NCBI GenBank assembly: GCA_963377175.1
Contig: CAUJNA010003247.1
Location: forward strand, 519,501 to 583,500
Direction of reading: 5' to 3'
DNA: 64,000 bases
Origin: Effrenium voratum
Lineage: Eukaryota > Sar > Dinophyceae > Suessiales > Symbiodiniaceae
Shown: positions 1 through 10,191 of the stretch, piece after piece
Layout of the letters: every line of letters starts with the position of its first letter
How positions within the stretch are numbered: position 1 is the stretch's first letter
Translations under genes and position numbers: made by a program
The notes under the pieces: model-generated
Told to the model about the DNA's origin: nothing
Databases searched by the model: none
Seen by the model: the letters and a program-made list of their open reading frames with translations, nothing else

Positions 1-1235
1 CCACATTTACGGGGATTACTCTGCTATCCACTTTCATCCTGCATACCCTCACTTCCTGCTTGGCTGGGCCAACAATCTTCTGACCTTTTTGGCGCCACTA
101 AAATGGCAACGCCACTAAAATGGCAACCAAACCCAACAAAGTGGCTGTGGCTCAGAAAACTGGTGCCAAACTAAACACGGACCAAAACCTGCGGCTTGCC
201 CGGAACTCTGGGAGTGAGTGCCGCATATCCCCACCTGGGGTGGCACGAAGGAATCCGCCAGCTGAACCTGCCGAGCTTGGGAGCCGTTCGATTCCAAGAC
301 CCAGCCACCTTCGCTGCTTCCTTTTTTACTTTATGGAGTTATGTTTTTATTTTCATATTTGATATACACTAGTATACACACTATATACACATGTCAACAG
401 GGACCTGTGTGTGTGGTGGTTGGTTTCCTTCTGGCACCCCTCTCCCTACCGTGTCCCATTTAGGTTTCATCATCTTCCTTACCCACAAGCAGGGGAAGTT
501 GGTCCATCTACACCTCGCGGCCGCCGCCGCAAAACAAAGCAAAAACCCGCTCTCGGCGTTGGGATTGCGTCTCTTCTGCTTGCCTCAAGCTTCTGCTGCC
601 GGCCCCAAACAGAATGACCGTCCCTTCTCCGATTTTTTCTCCAGCCGCCATGGGTTTCCATACGCTTCCCTTCGCTTCAGGCGACCCCCGTTCCCAAAGC
701 AAACGCGAACATATATGTATATATACTCACCAGTCATGTGACTTTATTTCAGAACCCACCGCCCCGCCCAAAAAAAAAGAGAAATCACTGTTTTTACAAA
801 TAAGCGCCATTTCCCTCCAAACTCCACCACAAACATGAACCACAAAACACATATACCTGCCATGTTTGGTGTCACCCCCACACCCAGAGGGTAAACAAAA
901 CAACTACATGGCCGTGGGGCTGTGCACTTGGCACATGCTCCTCATCGATTCCCAATCTACCGGGCAGGTATTGGGGATATAAGGGTACGCCGTGGCGAAC
1001 GAAAACCGATCTCCTTCCTGTCGGCAGGTCAGAGGGTTCTGAAACCAACATGGGGGCAAAGCTTCTGCGTTAGGCTCACCACCTGTGAGAGAAACCACCG
1101 TTTCTTCAGCATTGTCCGCCGGTGCGGCTGGCCACCTGGCGGCCATCTCCCTTCACCCCTTGACCAAAAAAACGTGGACTTTCACCCCAACCTGTTTTTT
1201 CTACTCGCAAGTACCTCGCGGCTCATCTCAACCCT
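1..1235. other. no recognised gene
   Basis: No exon-like island or complete element was recognised. A 17-base segment beginning CGCCACTAAAATGG is tandemly duplicated near 93-127. It resembles the ends of a dispersed repeat seen again near 24.53 and 37.98 kb. Open frames here have ordinary intergenic codon composition. Confidence 0.4.
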
Positions 1236-1237
1236 TG

Positions 1238-1345
1238 GTTGCTGTTGACCCCCCCGCGAAAAGTGAACAACTTGTTTGGGGGGTTTAGTACGGAAAGCCC
1301 ACCTTGATTTCACCCAAAACGTCATATAAAGTCTAAAGTTCCGTT
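1238..1345 (+). repeat. family F element, diverged copy
   Basis: Matches the F consensus (GGTTGC, then a GTGG-TTTAGT-CGGAAA core, then AAAGTCTAA) in the same orientation as the other F copies. On the minus strand it ends in a pyrimidine run plus AG. No exon was recognised at either edge. Confidence 0.45.
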
Positions 1346-1836
1346 GCCCAAGAGCGGTCATTTCCCTACAAGCCCAGAAAAAAATGTTAAAAACAACGAG
1401 CAAACACATGAACCACAAAACACAGAACCCTGCAACACACAGAGCCACGCGCAAATCGAATCGACGAGCCTGGCTCTTGCCGCAGAGGCAGGGCAGGCAG
1501 CTCCGGAAGTTGCTGGCCCCTCGGTGCTGCTCCTGCAGAAAGTTGCGGGGTCCGCGCACACGAAAAATAACCAACACGGAGCAGGTGGCTTCTTTCGTGT
1601 TCTTTCTCCCCCGTGTTTTATTTTACGTGTTGTTTGTTTGTTTGTTTTTTTTCTTGAGAGGTTCCATCTTTTGAAGAGAACAAAGCATGTTCTATGGTTG
1701 TCTTGTTTTGGATAAGGGTTCCTTGTTTGCGAAAATCCTTTTTCACGTCTAGCTTGCGATCCTGTGGAAACAAAGGCCGGCCTTTTGGCAGACCCTGCCA
1801 CGTAGATTTCCCAGACCAGTGATGTGTTTTCATTGC

Positions 1837-1948
1837 CTCACTTGCCCAAAAGACCTGGAAATAAAAGGCTGACCTTTTGGGACCTCTACTAAAAATGGAC
1901 CAACATGGGAAAACCAAAAGGTCAAAAGGTCGGCTTTGGGCAAGTGAG
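1837..1948 (+). mobile_element. family B TIR element
   Basis: Bounded by 11-bp inverted repeats CTCACTTGCCC and GGGCAAGTGAG. The core ACCAACATGGGAAAACC and an AAAAGGTC motif recur in the other B copies. Flanks are TTGC and TTGT, close to a 4-bp target duplication. No coding capacity, so it is a MITE-type non-autonomous element. Confidence 0.7.
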
Positions 1949-2837
1949 TTGTTTTTTTTTCAGATATATATTGATTCAACAGGGAAGCCTCTTGTAGATA
2001 AACCCTTTTGCTCACCAGTGGCATTCTTTTGGTGTATTGATTCAATTGGGAACTCCCCCCACCAACGGGTTAAAACGGGAACTGGAGGTCTGGGATCCCA
2101 GTGCCACTGATTCCTGTGGTCGGATGGTAACTTGCTACCCCGCAACGGGCGGATGAGAACCATCCTTGCGAACAAGCAAGTCCATGGAAGGAAAGAGTCG
2201 CTGGTCACTCTCGGCGTGCATAATCCGCATGGTGCTGCAGCCAATGCAAAAACGTCCGTGTAGAAACTAGCCAGTCAAAACCACCAGCTCTCGCTTGCTC
2301 TCGAGGGAACATGGCTCATGGCATTCCACCCTAGCCTGATTGTTGGGTTCACATGTAAACGCGTCACCCAAGCCACAACGCATCAACCATTTTGAGAATC
2401 ACCAAGCTGAGCCGGCCTTGCAAGATTTGCCCGCCTTTCCACCCGCTTTGAAGAAAAATAAGGCAAGGGCTTCGACACTTCTAGGGGGCCTGGTCCCCTT
2501 TTTAACCAAACAAATTGTCAGTCAGGAGGCACACTCTGGCGACTTCACAAAAAGCGGGGTCAAAGGACGTCAAAGCATATTCCTTTGACCTTGGCCCTTC
2601 AGGGGATGGACTCAGTGTGCTGATTCCTTGTTGGATTCACCGCCAGCAGCTAGACAGTTGCAAGGGCGGGCTTGGCTTCCAGTATGTCCCACTTGAGTGT
2701 GAATTTCAGTTCGCGACCGGCACTGAATCTTAGTTTGAGTGAAAAAACAATCATCCAGTAGTAACCGATTCCCTTTTAAAGTCCACAGGGCAAAGCTGAG
2801 AAACGCATAAAAAATCCTCCGGCAAAAAAATTGGGAG

Positions 2838-2972
2838 GTCCTTCGCCGCCCATCCACTCGACTGCCCCCCGGGTCCCTGGGCTCCTTGTGGCCCTCCAGC
2901 AAGGCGCAGCTCCTTCCCGACAGACTCCTGGCCTTGCAGGGCCTCCGGCCGATCGCCACTCGGGTGCGAAAT
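2838..2972 (-). CDS. exon-like GC-rich segment, strand uncertain
   Basis: On the minus strand an open frame follows CTTCGCAG, the end of the adjacent family F element read in reverse, and includes ALLEGHKEPRDP in one frame and GKELRLAGGPQG in another. The plus strand also has a frame with about 90% GC at third positions (QLLPDRLLALQGLRPIATR) ending at CGG|GTGCGA. I favour minus because neighbouring exons and F orientation agree. No family recognised. Confidence 0.3.
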
Positions 2973-3090
2973 CTGCGAAGCCCTGCTGAAAGTGACTCAC
3001 TTTTAGTGGTTTGATTCGGAAAACTCACTAGTTGGATCAAAAAGTTAAAGTCCTAGCATCCAAGCAACATGCACCAGAGGCCAGGAATCG
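2964..3090 (+). repeat. family F element abutting an exon-like segment
   Basis: F core TTAGTGGTTTGATTCGGAAA with the right part CCTAGCATCCAAGCAACATG. Read on the minus strand it begins G|GTGCATG and ends TTTCAGCAG...TTCGCAG, giving plausible splice sites at both edges. The neighbouring exon-like island starts directly at its edge. Confidence 0.55.
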
Positions 3091-3309
3091 GTGTCCATTG
3101 CTCCCATCCCCCCGCCGGCCCCACTGCCCCAACCCCGGCCCCAACCCGCCCAAAGCAACGCACCACGTTAACTGGAGGCCGTCTTATCCCCCCCTGCGCC
3201 TTTGAAAGAAAAGCAACAAACAAGCTAGAACTAAGCAGAACCAAACACACCCAACAAAAAGGAATGAAGCCACTTGGCCACGCGCCTCCCTTAGCACCCC
3301 CCCCGCACC

Positions 3310-3374
3310 CCGAGTCGAGGAGTCGAGGAGTCGAGGAGTTGAGGAGTCGAGGAGTCGCGGAGTCGAGTCGAGGC
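3310..3374. repeat. 8-bp minisatellite AGTCGAGG
   Basis: About six tandem copies of AGTCGAGG with single-base variants. The unit length is not a multiple of three, so the reading frame would cycle through it. Confidence 0.85.
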
Positions 3375-3462
3375 GCCGCTTGGCCAGGCGCTCACAGAGC
3401 TTCCGTGTCTCCGCCGCCGCGTGGCGTTGGAAGGGCGCCGTCGCCTCGACGAGTCGGGAGGT
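3375..3462 (-). CDS. exon-like segment, helical
   Basis: Minus-strand frame with about 90% GC3 reads VEATAPFQRHAAAETRKLCE then RLAKRRLDS, a charged helix-like stretch. It runs directly into the AGTCGAGG minisatellite. The plus strand is also open and ends at GGGAG|GTGGGT, so strand is not settled. No domain recognised. Confidence 0.3.
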
Positions 3463-3543
3463 GGGTGTGACAACGAGTGGACCGGTGCACCTAGGCCTTG
3501 GTATGACGCATATGTGTGTATATGTGTGTTCTGTATACGTATA

Positions 3544-3632
3544 GGTATGTATGTGTGTATGTATGTATGTATGTATGTATGTATGTATGTATGTATGTAT
3601 GTATGCATGCATGCATACATGTATGTATACCA
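3544..3632. repeat. (TATG)n microsatellite
   Basis: A run of TATG units with TGTG and CATG variants. Confidence 0.95.
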
Positions 3633-4000
3633 TGACTCAAAACACCTTCTGGGCATTAAAGTGACAAACTTTGAGATGCTCTCAACATGGCACAAGCTTG
3701 GAGGATCCAGCTAGCAGCGCTAGCAGCCCAGTCATTGCCCCTTCAAAGCTCCTGCCTTCTGCTGCGCCATCTGCTCTGCAGCTTTGAGCTGCTCTTCTTG
3801 CCGCTCCTTGGAGCTGTCAAATGGGCCATCCCTTTCTGTGCGAAAGGCCCCTGCGAAAGCTCCACTTGGTGGCCCGAGGGCTCCAACTTCGAGCCATTGA
3901 AGCACTTGGCCCTGAGGCCCTGTCGCATGTGTGGTTTCTCAGAGATCAAGATCTCTAGGAAGGCGTGTCTCAAAATGGGGCTGGCCCAGTTTAGAGTCTA

Positions 4001-4175
4001 GAGGGAAGCCGCTTTGGGAACACCAGGCGCATTTTTCCGCTCAATGACTGTGATGCGTTCCAGCGGTGACGCTGCTGATGAGGATGCTGATGGTGGTGAT
4101 GCTGATGGCTCTGCTGCTGCGGCTGCTGCTGCTGCTGACAACGATGGTGATAGTGTCCCTGAGTGTGAGTGGTAG
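4001..4175. other. trinucleotide-rich, possibly coding segment
   Basis: Imperfect GCT/GAT/GGT triplets. The plus strand encodes an Asp/Ala-rich stretch (DAADEDADGGDADG) between a possible acceptor ACCAG|GCGC and a donor GAGT|GTGAGT. The minus strand encodes a Ser/Ala run followed by SPLERITVIERKNAPGVPK and a stop. Both are plausible; composition cannot decide. May be a low-complexity exon or only a triplet microsatellite. Confidence 0.3.
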
Positions 4176-4374
4176 CAGATATGTGGCTAGCATTCATGCC
4201 AGGAGTACCTCACGCTTCAGACCATCGTGGCACGCTTGCTCAAACATGTGGGTCGATCATTTTCTCTTCGGGGGTTGTGTTGAAGGGAGGCCGACTGGCT
4301 TGGGCAGCGGCAAACGCAGGTGGGCCGAAGCATCGTGATCCGATCGGTGTCCCTGCACACCAGCCTGATAATTG

Positions 4375-4493
4375 CTAGGTCCTCCAGTAGAGAGGTTAGA
4401 ATAAGGGTACCAATTTTTTTGGTGTAGTCTATTTTAGTAGGGGAACCCTCCCAACCAAAAAAGGGTGAGAAGGGCCACTACTGGGGGACCTAG
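4375..4493 (+). mobile_element. family A TIR element (complete)
   Basis: Starts CTAGGTCCTCCAGTAGAGAG and ends CTACTGGGGGACCTAG. Flanked by a perfect 4-bp direct repeat ATTG (4371-4374 and 4494-4497). The interior contains the family words AGAATAAGGGTACC and TTTTAGTAGGGGAACCCTCC. No coding capacity. On the minus strand an open frame (WEPLGGDPQSLCRR, VWVCLCGTQCNL) runs into its CTAG|GTCC end. Confidence 0.85.
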
Positions 4494-4727
4494 ATTGCAT
4501 TGAGTCCCACACAAACACACCCAAACACGCCTACAAAGGGACTGGGGATCCCCCCCCAAAGGCTCCCAAATGTGGATACAAGCTCCAAGCCCTTGGCCGC
4601 CTTGGCCCTCCTTCCAACTTATCAGGTTGGACGGCCCCCCCCCAGAAATAAAACAAAAACGCAACTTTCGGGCTTGCCTCTTTCAACACCCCCGAAAAGA
4701 GGGCACCACCAAAACAAGAGGAGCCAC

Positions 4728-4795
4728 CCGTCCTCCAGTAGAGAGGTTCGAAAAACGGGCACCCTTCTTTCTGTAGCCTACTTTAGTAGGAAAGG
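4728..4795 (+). repeat. family A element, right-truncated
   Basis: Contains TCCTCCAGTAGAGAGGTT and CTACTTTAGTAGG, then is cut off by the CTCATCTG repeat block. Confidence 0.65.
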
Positions 4796-4985
4796 GGCTC
4801 ATCTGTGCCCACATTTTCGGCTCATCTCCGCCCACACAGAAGTGACTCATCTGCGCCCACATTTTCTGACTCATCTCCGCCCACAGATGCTTTCGCCAGT
4901 ACTTAGAAGTTGATCCTTTGCAAAAAAGGGGTCAGTTTTAGGATCATCTGCGCCCACACTTTGGGCTCATCTCTGCCCACAGCGA
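4796..4985. repeat. TCATCT(G/C)NGCCCACA repeat cluster
   Basis: Six spaced copies of a motif close to CTCATCTGCGCCCACA precede the telomeric tract. Further copies occur on its other side at 6855-6950. Unit spacing varies (about 25 bp, with one longer gap). Function unknown. Confidence 0.75.
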
Positions 4986-6585
4986 GTTTTAGGGTTTAGG
5001 GTTTTTAGGGTTTAGGGTTTAAGGCTGTTTAGGGGTTAGGGGTTTCAGGGTTTAGGGTTTAGGGTTTAGGGTTTTAGGGTTTAGGGGTTTCAGGGTTTAG
5101 GATCTTTAGTGTTTAGGGTTAGGGTTTTTAGGGTTAAGGGTTTTTAGGGTTTAGGGTCTTCAGGGTTTAGGATCTTCAGTGTTCAGGGTTTTTAGGGTTA
5201 AGGGTTTTTAGGGTTTAGGGTTTTTAGGGTTTAGGGATTTTAGGGTTTAGGGTCTTAGGGTTTAGGGTTTTTAGGGTTTAGGGGTTTCAGGGTTTAGGAT
5301 CTTTAGTGTTTAGGGTTTTTAGGGTTAAGGGATTTTAGGGTTTAGGGTCTTCAGGGTTTAGGATCTTCAGTGTTTAGGGTTTTTAGGGTTAAGGGTTTCT
5401 AGGGTTTAGGGTTTTAGGGTTTATGGATTTTAGGGTTTAGGGTCTTAGGGTTTAGGGTTTTTAGGGTTTGGGGGTTTCAGGGTTTAGGATCTTTAGTGTT
5501 TAGGGTTTTTAGGGTTTAGGGTTTTTAGGGTTTAGGATCTTCAGTGTTTAGGGGTTTTAGGGTTTAGGGTTTTTACGGTTTAGGGTTTGTAGGGTTTAGG
5601 GATTTTAGGGTTTAGGGTCTTCAGGGTTTAGGATCTTCAGTGTTGAGGGTTTTTAGGGTTAAGGGGTTTTTAGGGTTTAGGGTTTTTAGGGTTTAGGGAT
5701 TTTAGGGTCTTCGGGGTTTAGGATCTTCAGTGTTTAGGGTTTTTAGGGTTAAGGGTTCTTAGGGTTTAGGGATTTTAGGGTTTAGGGTTTTTAGGGTTTA
5801 GGGGTTTCAGGGTTTCGGATCTTCAGTATTTATGGTTTTTAGGGTTAAGGGTTTTTAGGGTTTAGGGTTTTTAGGGTTTAGGGTTTTTAGGGTTTAGGGA
5901 TTTTAGGGTCTTCAGGGTTTAGGATCTTCAGTGTTTAGGGTTTTTAGGGTTAAGGGTTTTCAGGGTTTAGGGCTCTTAGGGTTTAGGGGTTTTAGGGTTT
6001 AGGGTCTTCAGGGTTTAGGATCTTCAGTGTTTACGGTTCTTAGGGTTAAGGGTTTTCAGGGTTTAGGGTTTTTAGGGTTTAGGGTTTTTAGGGTTTACGT
6101 TCTTTAGTGTTTAGGGTTTTTAGGGTTTAGGGTTTAGGGGTTTAGGGTTTAGGGTTAGGGTTTAGGGATTTTAGGGTCTTCGGGGTTTAGGATCTTCAGT
6201 GTTTAGGGTTTTTACGGTTAAGGGTTCTTAGGGTTTAGGGTTTTTAGGGTTTAGGGTTTTTAGGGTTTAGGGGTTTCAGGGTTTAGGATCTTCAGTGTTT
6301 ATGGTTTTTAGGGTTAAGGGTTTTTAGGGTTTAGGGTTTTTAGGGTTTAGGGTTTTTTGGGTTAAGGGTTTTCAGGGTTTAGGGTTTTTAGGGTTTAGGG
6401 TTTAGGGGTTTAGGGTTTAGGATCTTTAGTGTTCAGGGTTTAGGGTTTTTAGGGTTTAGGGTTTTTAGGGTTTAGGATCTTCAGTGTTTAAGGATTTTAG
6501 GGTTTAGGTTTTTTAAGGGTTCAGTTTTTTTGGGTTGAGGCGTTTTAGGGTTTAGGGTTTAGGGTTTTCGGGGTTTAGGATCTTT
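4986..6585 (+). repeat. interstitial telomeric tract (TTTAGGG)n, degenerate
   Basis: About 1.6 kb of TTTAGGG and variants (TTTTTAGGG, TTAAGGG, TTCAGGG), all with the G-rich strand on plus. TTTAGGG is the telomere repeat of plants, dinoflagellates and some other algae. A divergent word, AGGATCTTCAGTG or AGGATCTTTAGTG, recurs about 15 times at roughly 60-190 bp intervals. This shows the tract was amplified as a higher-order unit and is not a simple telomerase product. Confidence 0.95.
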
Positions 6586-6854
6586 GACAACACGCCGAAT
6601 GAAGCTTCTAAAACACATCCTTGATTCCAGGAGCTCCCCTCATTACATTCAGGGACTTTCGGTGAAAGCGAATCAGTCCAGGCTAGCTGCTCTGTAGCTA
6701 CACTCCTTCACCACACATGGCTTGAGCATGGCACTGAAAGCAAACAAAGATACAAAACACGCAAATGCCGCACCGTACCGCACGTGACCCATAGTAGACA
6801 CCTATGGCAGTTTCTCAGAATATTCTCTAAGAGCTGTAAAGCCCCAAAACACCT

Positions 6855-7016
6855 AAGATCATCTGTGCCCACACAATACTTGTGAGTACTGCATTTGTGA
6901 AGTTTAGAGCATAGGGGACCGCCATCAATCTGACTCATCTGCGCCCACCACGCGGGTAGAAACGAGCGGATACCCGCGGGTACAGACGAGTCGCAAAACG
7001 CGGGTACAGACGAGGG
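6855..7016. repeat. motif copies and 24-bp tandem repeat after telomeric tract
   Basis: Two copies of ATCTGYGCCCAC (6858-6875 and 6933-6948) repeat the cluster found before the telomeric tract. They are followed by three tandem units of about 24 bp based on CGCGGGTACAGACGAG (6951-7016). Confidence 0.75.
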
Positions 7017-7023
7017 GCCTACC

Positions 7024-7088
7024 CTTTAGTAGGGGAACCCTCCCCCAAAAAAAGTTCGTAAAAGTTGGCCCCTGGCTGGGGGACCTAG
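7024..7088 (+). mobile_element. family A element, right half
   Basis: Retains TTTAGTAGGGGAACCCTCCC and the terminal GCTGGGGGACCTAG; the left half is lost. On the minus strand its first bases CTAG|GTCCCCC follow an open exon-like frame directly, so it could supply the splice donor. Confidence 0.7.
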
Positions 7089-7191
7089 ACACACGCCGAC
7101 AACCCCAGCGATTTGTTGCCACGAAGGCGCCGCGCTGCCATTGGCCCCGAAACCGCGGCAGGCCTCGTCGATGGCGTCCTGACGGCAGACA
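7085..7191 (-). CDS. exon-like segment ending at a family A donor
   Basis: Follows CCCTTGCAG, a good acceptor. The frame CRQDAIDEACRGFGANGSAA then PSWQQIAGVVGVCL stays open to CTAG|GTCCCC at the edge of the family A copy. Cys-containing and about 70% GC3. No family recognised. Phase at the end leaves one base. Confidence 0.45.
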
Positions 7192-7318
7192 CTGCAAGGG
7201 AGGCGCCCGACTTTTCTAGGGGACACTTCACCCACAGCAACAAGCGGGGGGCCTCAGGGGGTTCGATAAGGGCTCCCCGTGAAAGTAATTGTTTTAGAGG
7301 CAGCTGCTTTCCACAACT

Positions 7319-7440
7319 CCAGGGGACACTTCCCCATTCTTTCCAGGGATCCTTCTTTTCAGGACATCAGAACCCCAGGGGAAAAAGCAGGTTTTTGAAA
7401 AGAACGATGGTTGAAAAGAATGGTTGGAATCAACCCCTAG
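7319..7440 (+). mobile_element. family E TIR element (complete)
   Basis: Ends CCAGGGG and CCCCTAG (consensus CTAGGGG/CCCCTAG), flanked by a perfect 4-bp repeat AACT (7315-7318 and 7441-7444). The interior holds ATTCTTTCCAGGGATCC and GAACGATGGTTGAAAAG, shared with the other E copies. A further E left end lies at 7215. Confidence 0.75.
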
Positions 7441-7444
7441 AACT

Positions 7445-7840
7445 TTAGGTTTTTCGGGTTTAGCTTGGTGGTCTCCACTAAACCTCTAACCTGTTAGACG
7501 GTTAGGAGGAAAAAGGCTGGTAAAACACCTGGTACTCTTGGTGATTTGTTTGCTGGTTGCTGTTTCAGGCTGTGATGTCGAGTTCCATTTTTTTACCAGG
7601 GGATGGGAGTCAGGGGGGGGGGGGGGATTTGACCGTCGTTAGGAAATGCTTGCACACACACACAGAAAAGGACATGCCGGTGCACACAGGTTGATGCATG
7701 GCCAATGCTGCAGCTGCTGGCCAAAAACAAAAAGGCCTGGAGAGCCACCATGTCCATCCCAGCAAGCCCGAGTTTGCTAGAAGAGTCTCAGGGCAGCACG
7801 CAAACGATCCCCTTGCTTCATTGCTTTATAGTGGGGACTC
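7445..7840. other. no recognised gene
   Basis: Only a G run of about 13 bases near 7612 and ordinary non-coding composition were seen. Confidence 0.4.
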
Positions 7841-7843
7841 AAT

Positions 7844-8320
7844 GTATAATCACTTCCCCCTATTAATAAAGGTCTCCCTAATAGTAAATATTTGTTTCCG
7901 AAGTCCAAAATCCGGGAATACTACTTTTAGAATAGCCAACACTAAACCAATTCTAAAGTAGGTATTTTCCTACCCGTACTCAAATCCAGCCTTATTAGGG
8001 AGTTCGGGGGCACGTTTCCTTTACTACGTTGTCTTTTATTATTGGGGTCTCCATTATTAGTGACCCAAAACCCACAACCAAAAACAACAAAACGTGACCT
8101 CAACTCCCGCTACTTAAATTCCTTACTCAGAAATGTGCGTTTGAAGCGATTTTACGGAACGGAACAGGGGGACCACAGTTGCAAACAAGCCTACACAGAA
8201 CAAGAAGTACCTCCAAAACCTGCCCTCCAGAACCAGGGGACCCCTAATAATAAAAATTGTTTTGCAGGCCGGGTATTTTTTTAATTAGGGGGGCGTCGTT
8301 TATTAGGGGGAAGGGATTAT
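7844..8320. mobile_element. 475-bp inverted-repeat element
   Basis: The left end TAATCACTTCCCCCTATTAA is mirrored by the right end TTTATTAGGGGGAAGGGATTA, giving inverted ends of about 22 bp. Several internal copies of CCCTAATAA in both orientations suggest subterminal repeats, as in some large MITEs. No protein-coding frame recognised; no clear target duplication. Confidence 0.55.
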
Positions 8321-8324
8321 CGAC

Positions 8325-8990
8325 AGAAGGTGGCAATCAGTGCAAGACTATATATATATATACCCCACTCAGCTTCAGCCTAATGTGTTTCATTATTCGT
8401 TTGGAGGTGCCAGCTTCCCATGCGCATTGGCTGCAGTTTGTTAATCAGATGTCCGATCAATTGAACTGCAACTCTGAAAGAAACATGGGCCTGCACCTTC
8501 CATTGTTACCTTTTTGTTTGTTTGCTTTTTTCTGCTCGAACACACAGTTTGTGCGCGAGTCTTCCATTTCTGCACAAGCAATGAACAAGTGCCTGAGGTT
8601 TATATTTTCAAACGAGCATTAAACAAAAAACAAGGCGCTTGTTTGCGGGTTTTTGCGCTCGTTTTGCGGGCGTTTTTGCACACCATTTCTGCTCGAGTAG
8701 GTCATGTTAGGACCTGACAGCCCGCATGCCTCCAAAAACTGCTCGAGGTCCAAAAGCGAGGACAAGCCAAGAAAACAAGGTACGAATTGCAAAAACCAGC
8801 CGATTGACAGGGGAGGCAGAAATTTCAGGTACGTTTGAAGGTCCAGGGGTTTTTTGACAATTTACGCATGAAAAACATGCGGTCCTAATTCTCTCGTTCA
8901 CTGTCAAGCATCAGCCACAGATGACAAATTGCAGAGAAGCCCGGGAAAAACGTGTGTGACGCAGCTTTTGCCTCCAGGTTTGTTTAACAG
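8325..8990. other. no recognised gene
   Basis: Short (TA)n at about 8347 lies just outside. The rest shows no repeat family member or exon-like island that I can support. Confidence 0.35.
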
Positions 8991-8995
8991 CCTGT

Positions 8996-9213
8996 GACCT
9001 TTTAGGAGGGGACCTGCGAGCAGCCCAGCAATACTGTGGACGGTTGCAAAATTCATTTCGCACCACGTAACAAAACCATGGTTGGAGCTATGACGCTTGT
9101 TTGCATTTGCTGGAAAATCGAAAATCGGTCTATTGGGTTTCTGGGGTGCGAAATGGATTTTCGCAACCATCCACAGTATTACTGGGCTGCTCCCAGATCC
9201 CCTGCTAAAAGTC
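8996..9213. mobile_element. family J foldback element
   Basis: Two inverted arms of about 75 bp around a spacer of about 65 bp. Arm words include GAGCAGCCCAG, AATACTGTGGA and CATTTCGCACC, each present in reverse complement on the other side. Related inverted ends occur at 52901-53060 and direct copies at 26820-27075. No coding capacity. Confidence 0.8.
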
Positions 9214-9419
9214 TAACTTTCCGTGGGCTTAGTGGAAACCACCAAGCTAAACCCGAAAAAGCCTAAAGAGCTAAGGGCATGGCTGGGAACCACTAAGCTT
9301 AGACGCCTAGCCATTGGGTAGCTAGGGCAAAGACAATCTTGCTATAAAGTTGTTTCATTGGGAAAAAACTCCCCCCTGTTTCTCGGCTTGACTGGCCATG
9401 TATTCTTGGTTGCTTCTGC

Positions 9420-9473
9420 TCCCCCACTAAAAGTTTAATTTTTCGTAGTTTAATTCGGAAAAGCCCTTAGTTG
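9420..9473 (+). repeat. family F element, truncated by the LINE
   Basis: Contains CCACTAAAAGTTTAATTTTT and CGGAAAAGCCCTTAGTTGG. The intact copy at 24.3 kb continues TTAGTTGGCAAAAAGTTAAAG, whereas here TTAGTTGGC is followed at once by the CATTC repeat that forms the LINE tail. Confidence 0.6.
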
Positions 9474-9543
9474 GCATTCCATTCCATTCCATGCGCACAG
9501 AGTTCTGTCGAACGCAGCGATTGCATTAATTGCGCACATGCTT

Positions 9544-10191
9544 TCATGTGCTTGCCCCAGCCGCATAGTCCGGCCCAATTTCTTGTGCCAGCGGCATGTT
9601 GGCATACTCAATGAGCATGCTTTGGGAGGAAATCTCAGCAACATCAGTTTGCGTGGTTTCCCTTAGCTGAGCACTGATCCAGAAGCACTTGGCAAATGCC
9701 TTGCACAAGAGAGGAGGGTACTCCTTCAACCGGGATGTGCAAAAGGCTTCCCCATTATGGCCAATGGATCTTTCCTTTGCCGGCCACTGACTGCGGGACA
9801 GCTTTGTGGATGCAAGGATTCGCTCCCAACCTGGCAGGTGCGTCACCAACAGGTCAGTCGGCTTTTCAGCTGTCTGGCCCCACTGACGCTGATATATTCG
9901 TCCCTTTTCGACTCCAGGAAGGGTACACAGCCATCTCACCTGAGCAAGCCTCCATATGGAAGGAAGGCGTGCTTCCGAGGGCTCACCGGGATGCTCTGTA
10001 ATGGTCACTCCACAACATGCGTACAGGTGTGCAACAACAAGCAATGCGGTTTGCAGGAGTTTGTTGCTAATCTGTAGTTGCTTGCATTCCTTGGAGCATA
10101 GGGAGGGGAGTCCCCATGGCTGATGGGCACTCCTGAGTGGACGGGGCGCATTGGGCTTATCTGCTATCTTCACCTCCCTGCACGTGACCAT
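9544..10191 (-). pseudogene. LINE C-terminal domain, second half
   Basis: Open frame of 215 codons with RPLRSAHQPWGLPSLCSKEC, an ITEHPGEP motif, SIWRLAQVRW, and a tail of the type CTSRLKEYPPLLCKAFA. I recall the same order (PLRS..PWGLP, EHP, VWRL, KEYP..LC) in many dinoflagellate LINE products. It continues the domain begun in the next segment upstream but is one frame away: GPPCETWSRA is followed by an in-frame stop after about three codons, while this frame takes over. Possibly the C-terminal half of a cytosine-methyltransferase-like fold; that is inference. Confidence 0.7.
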
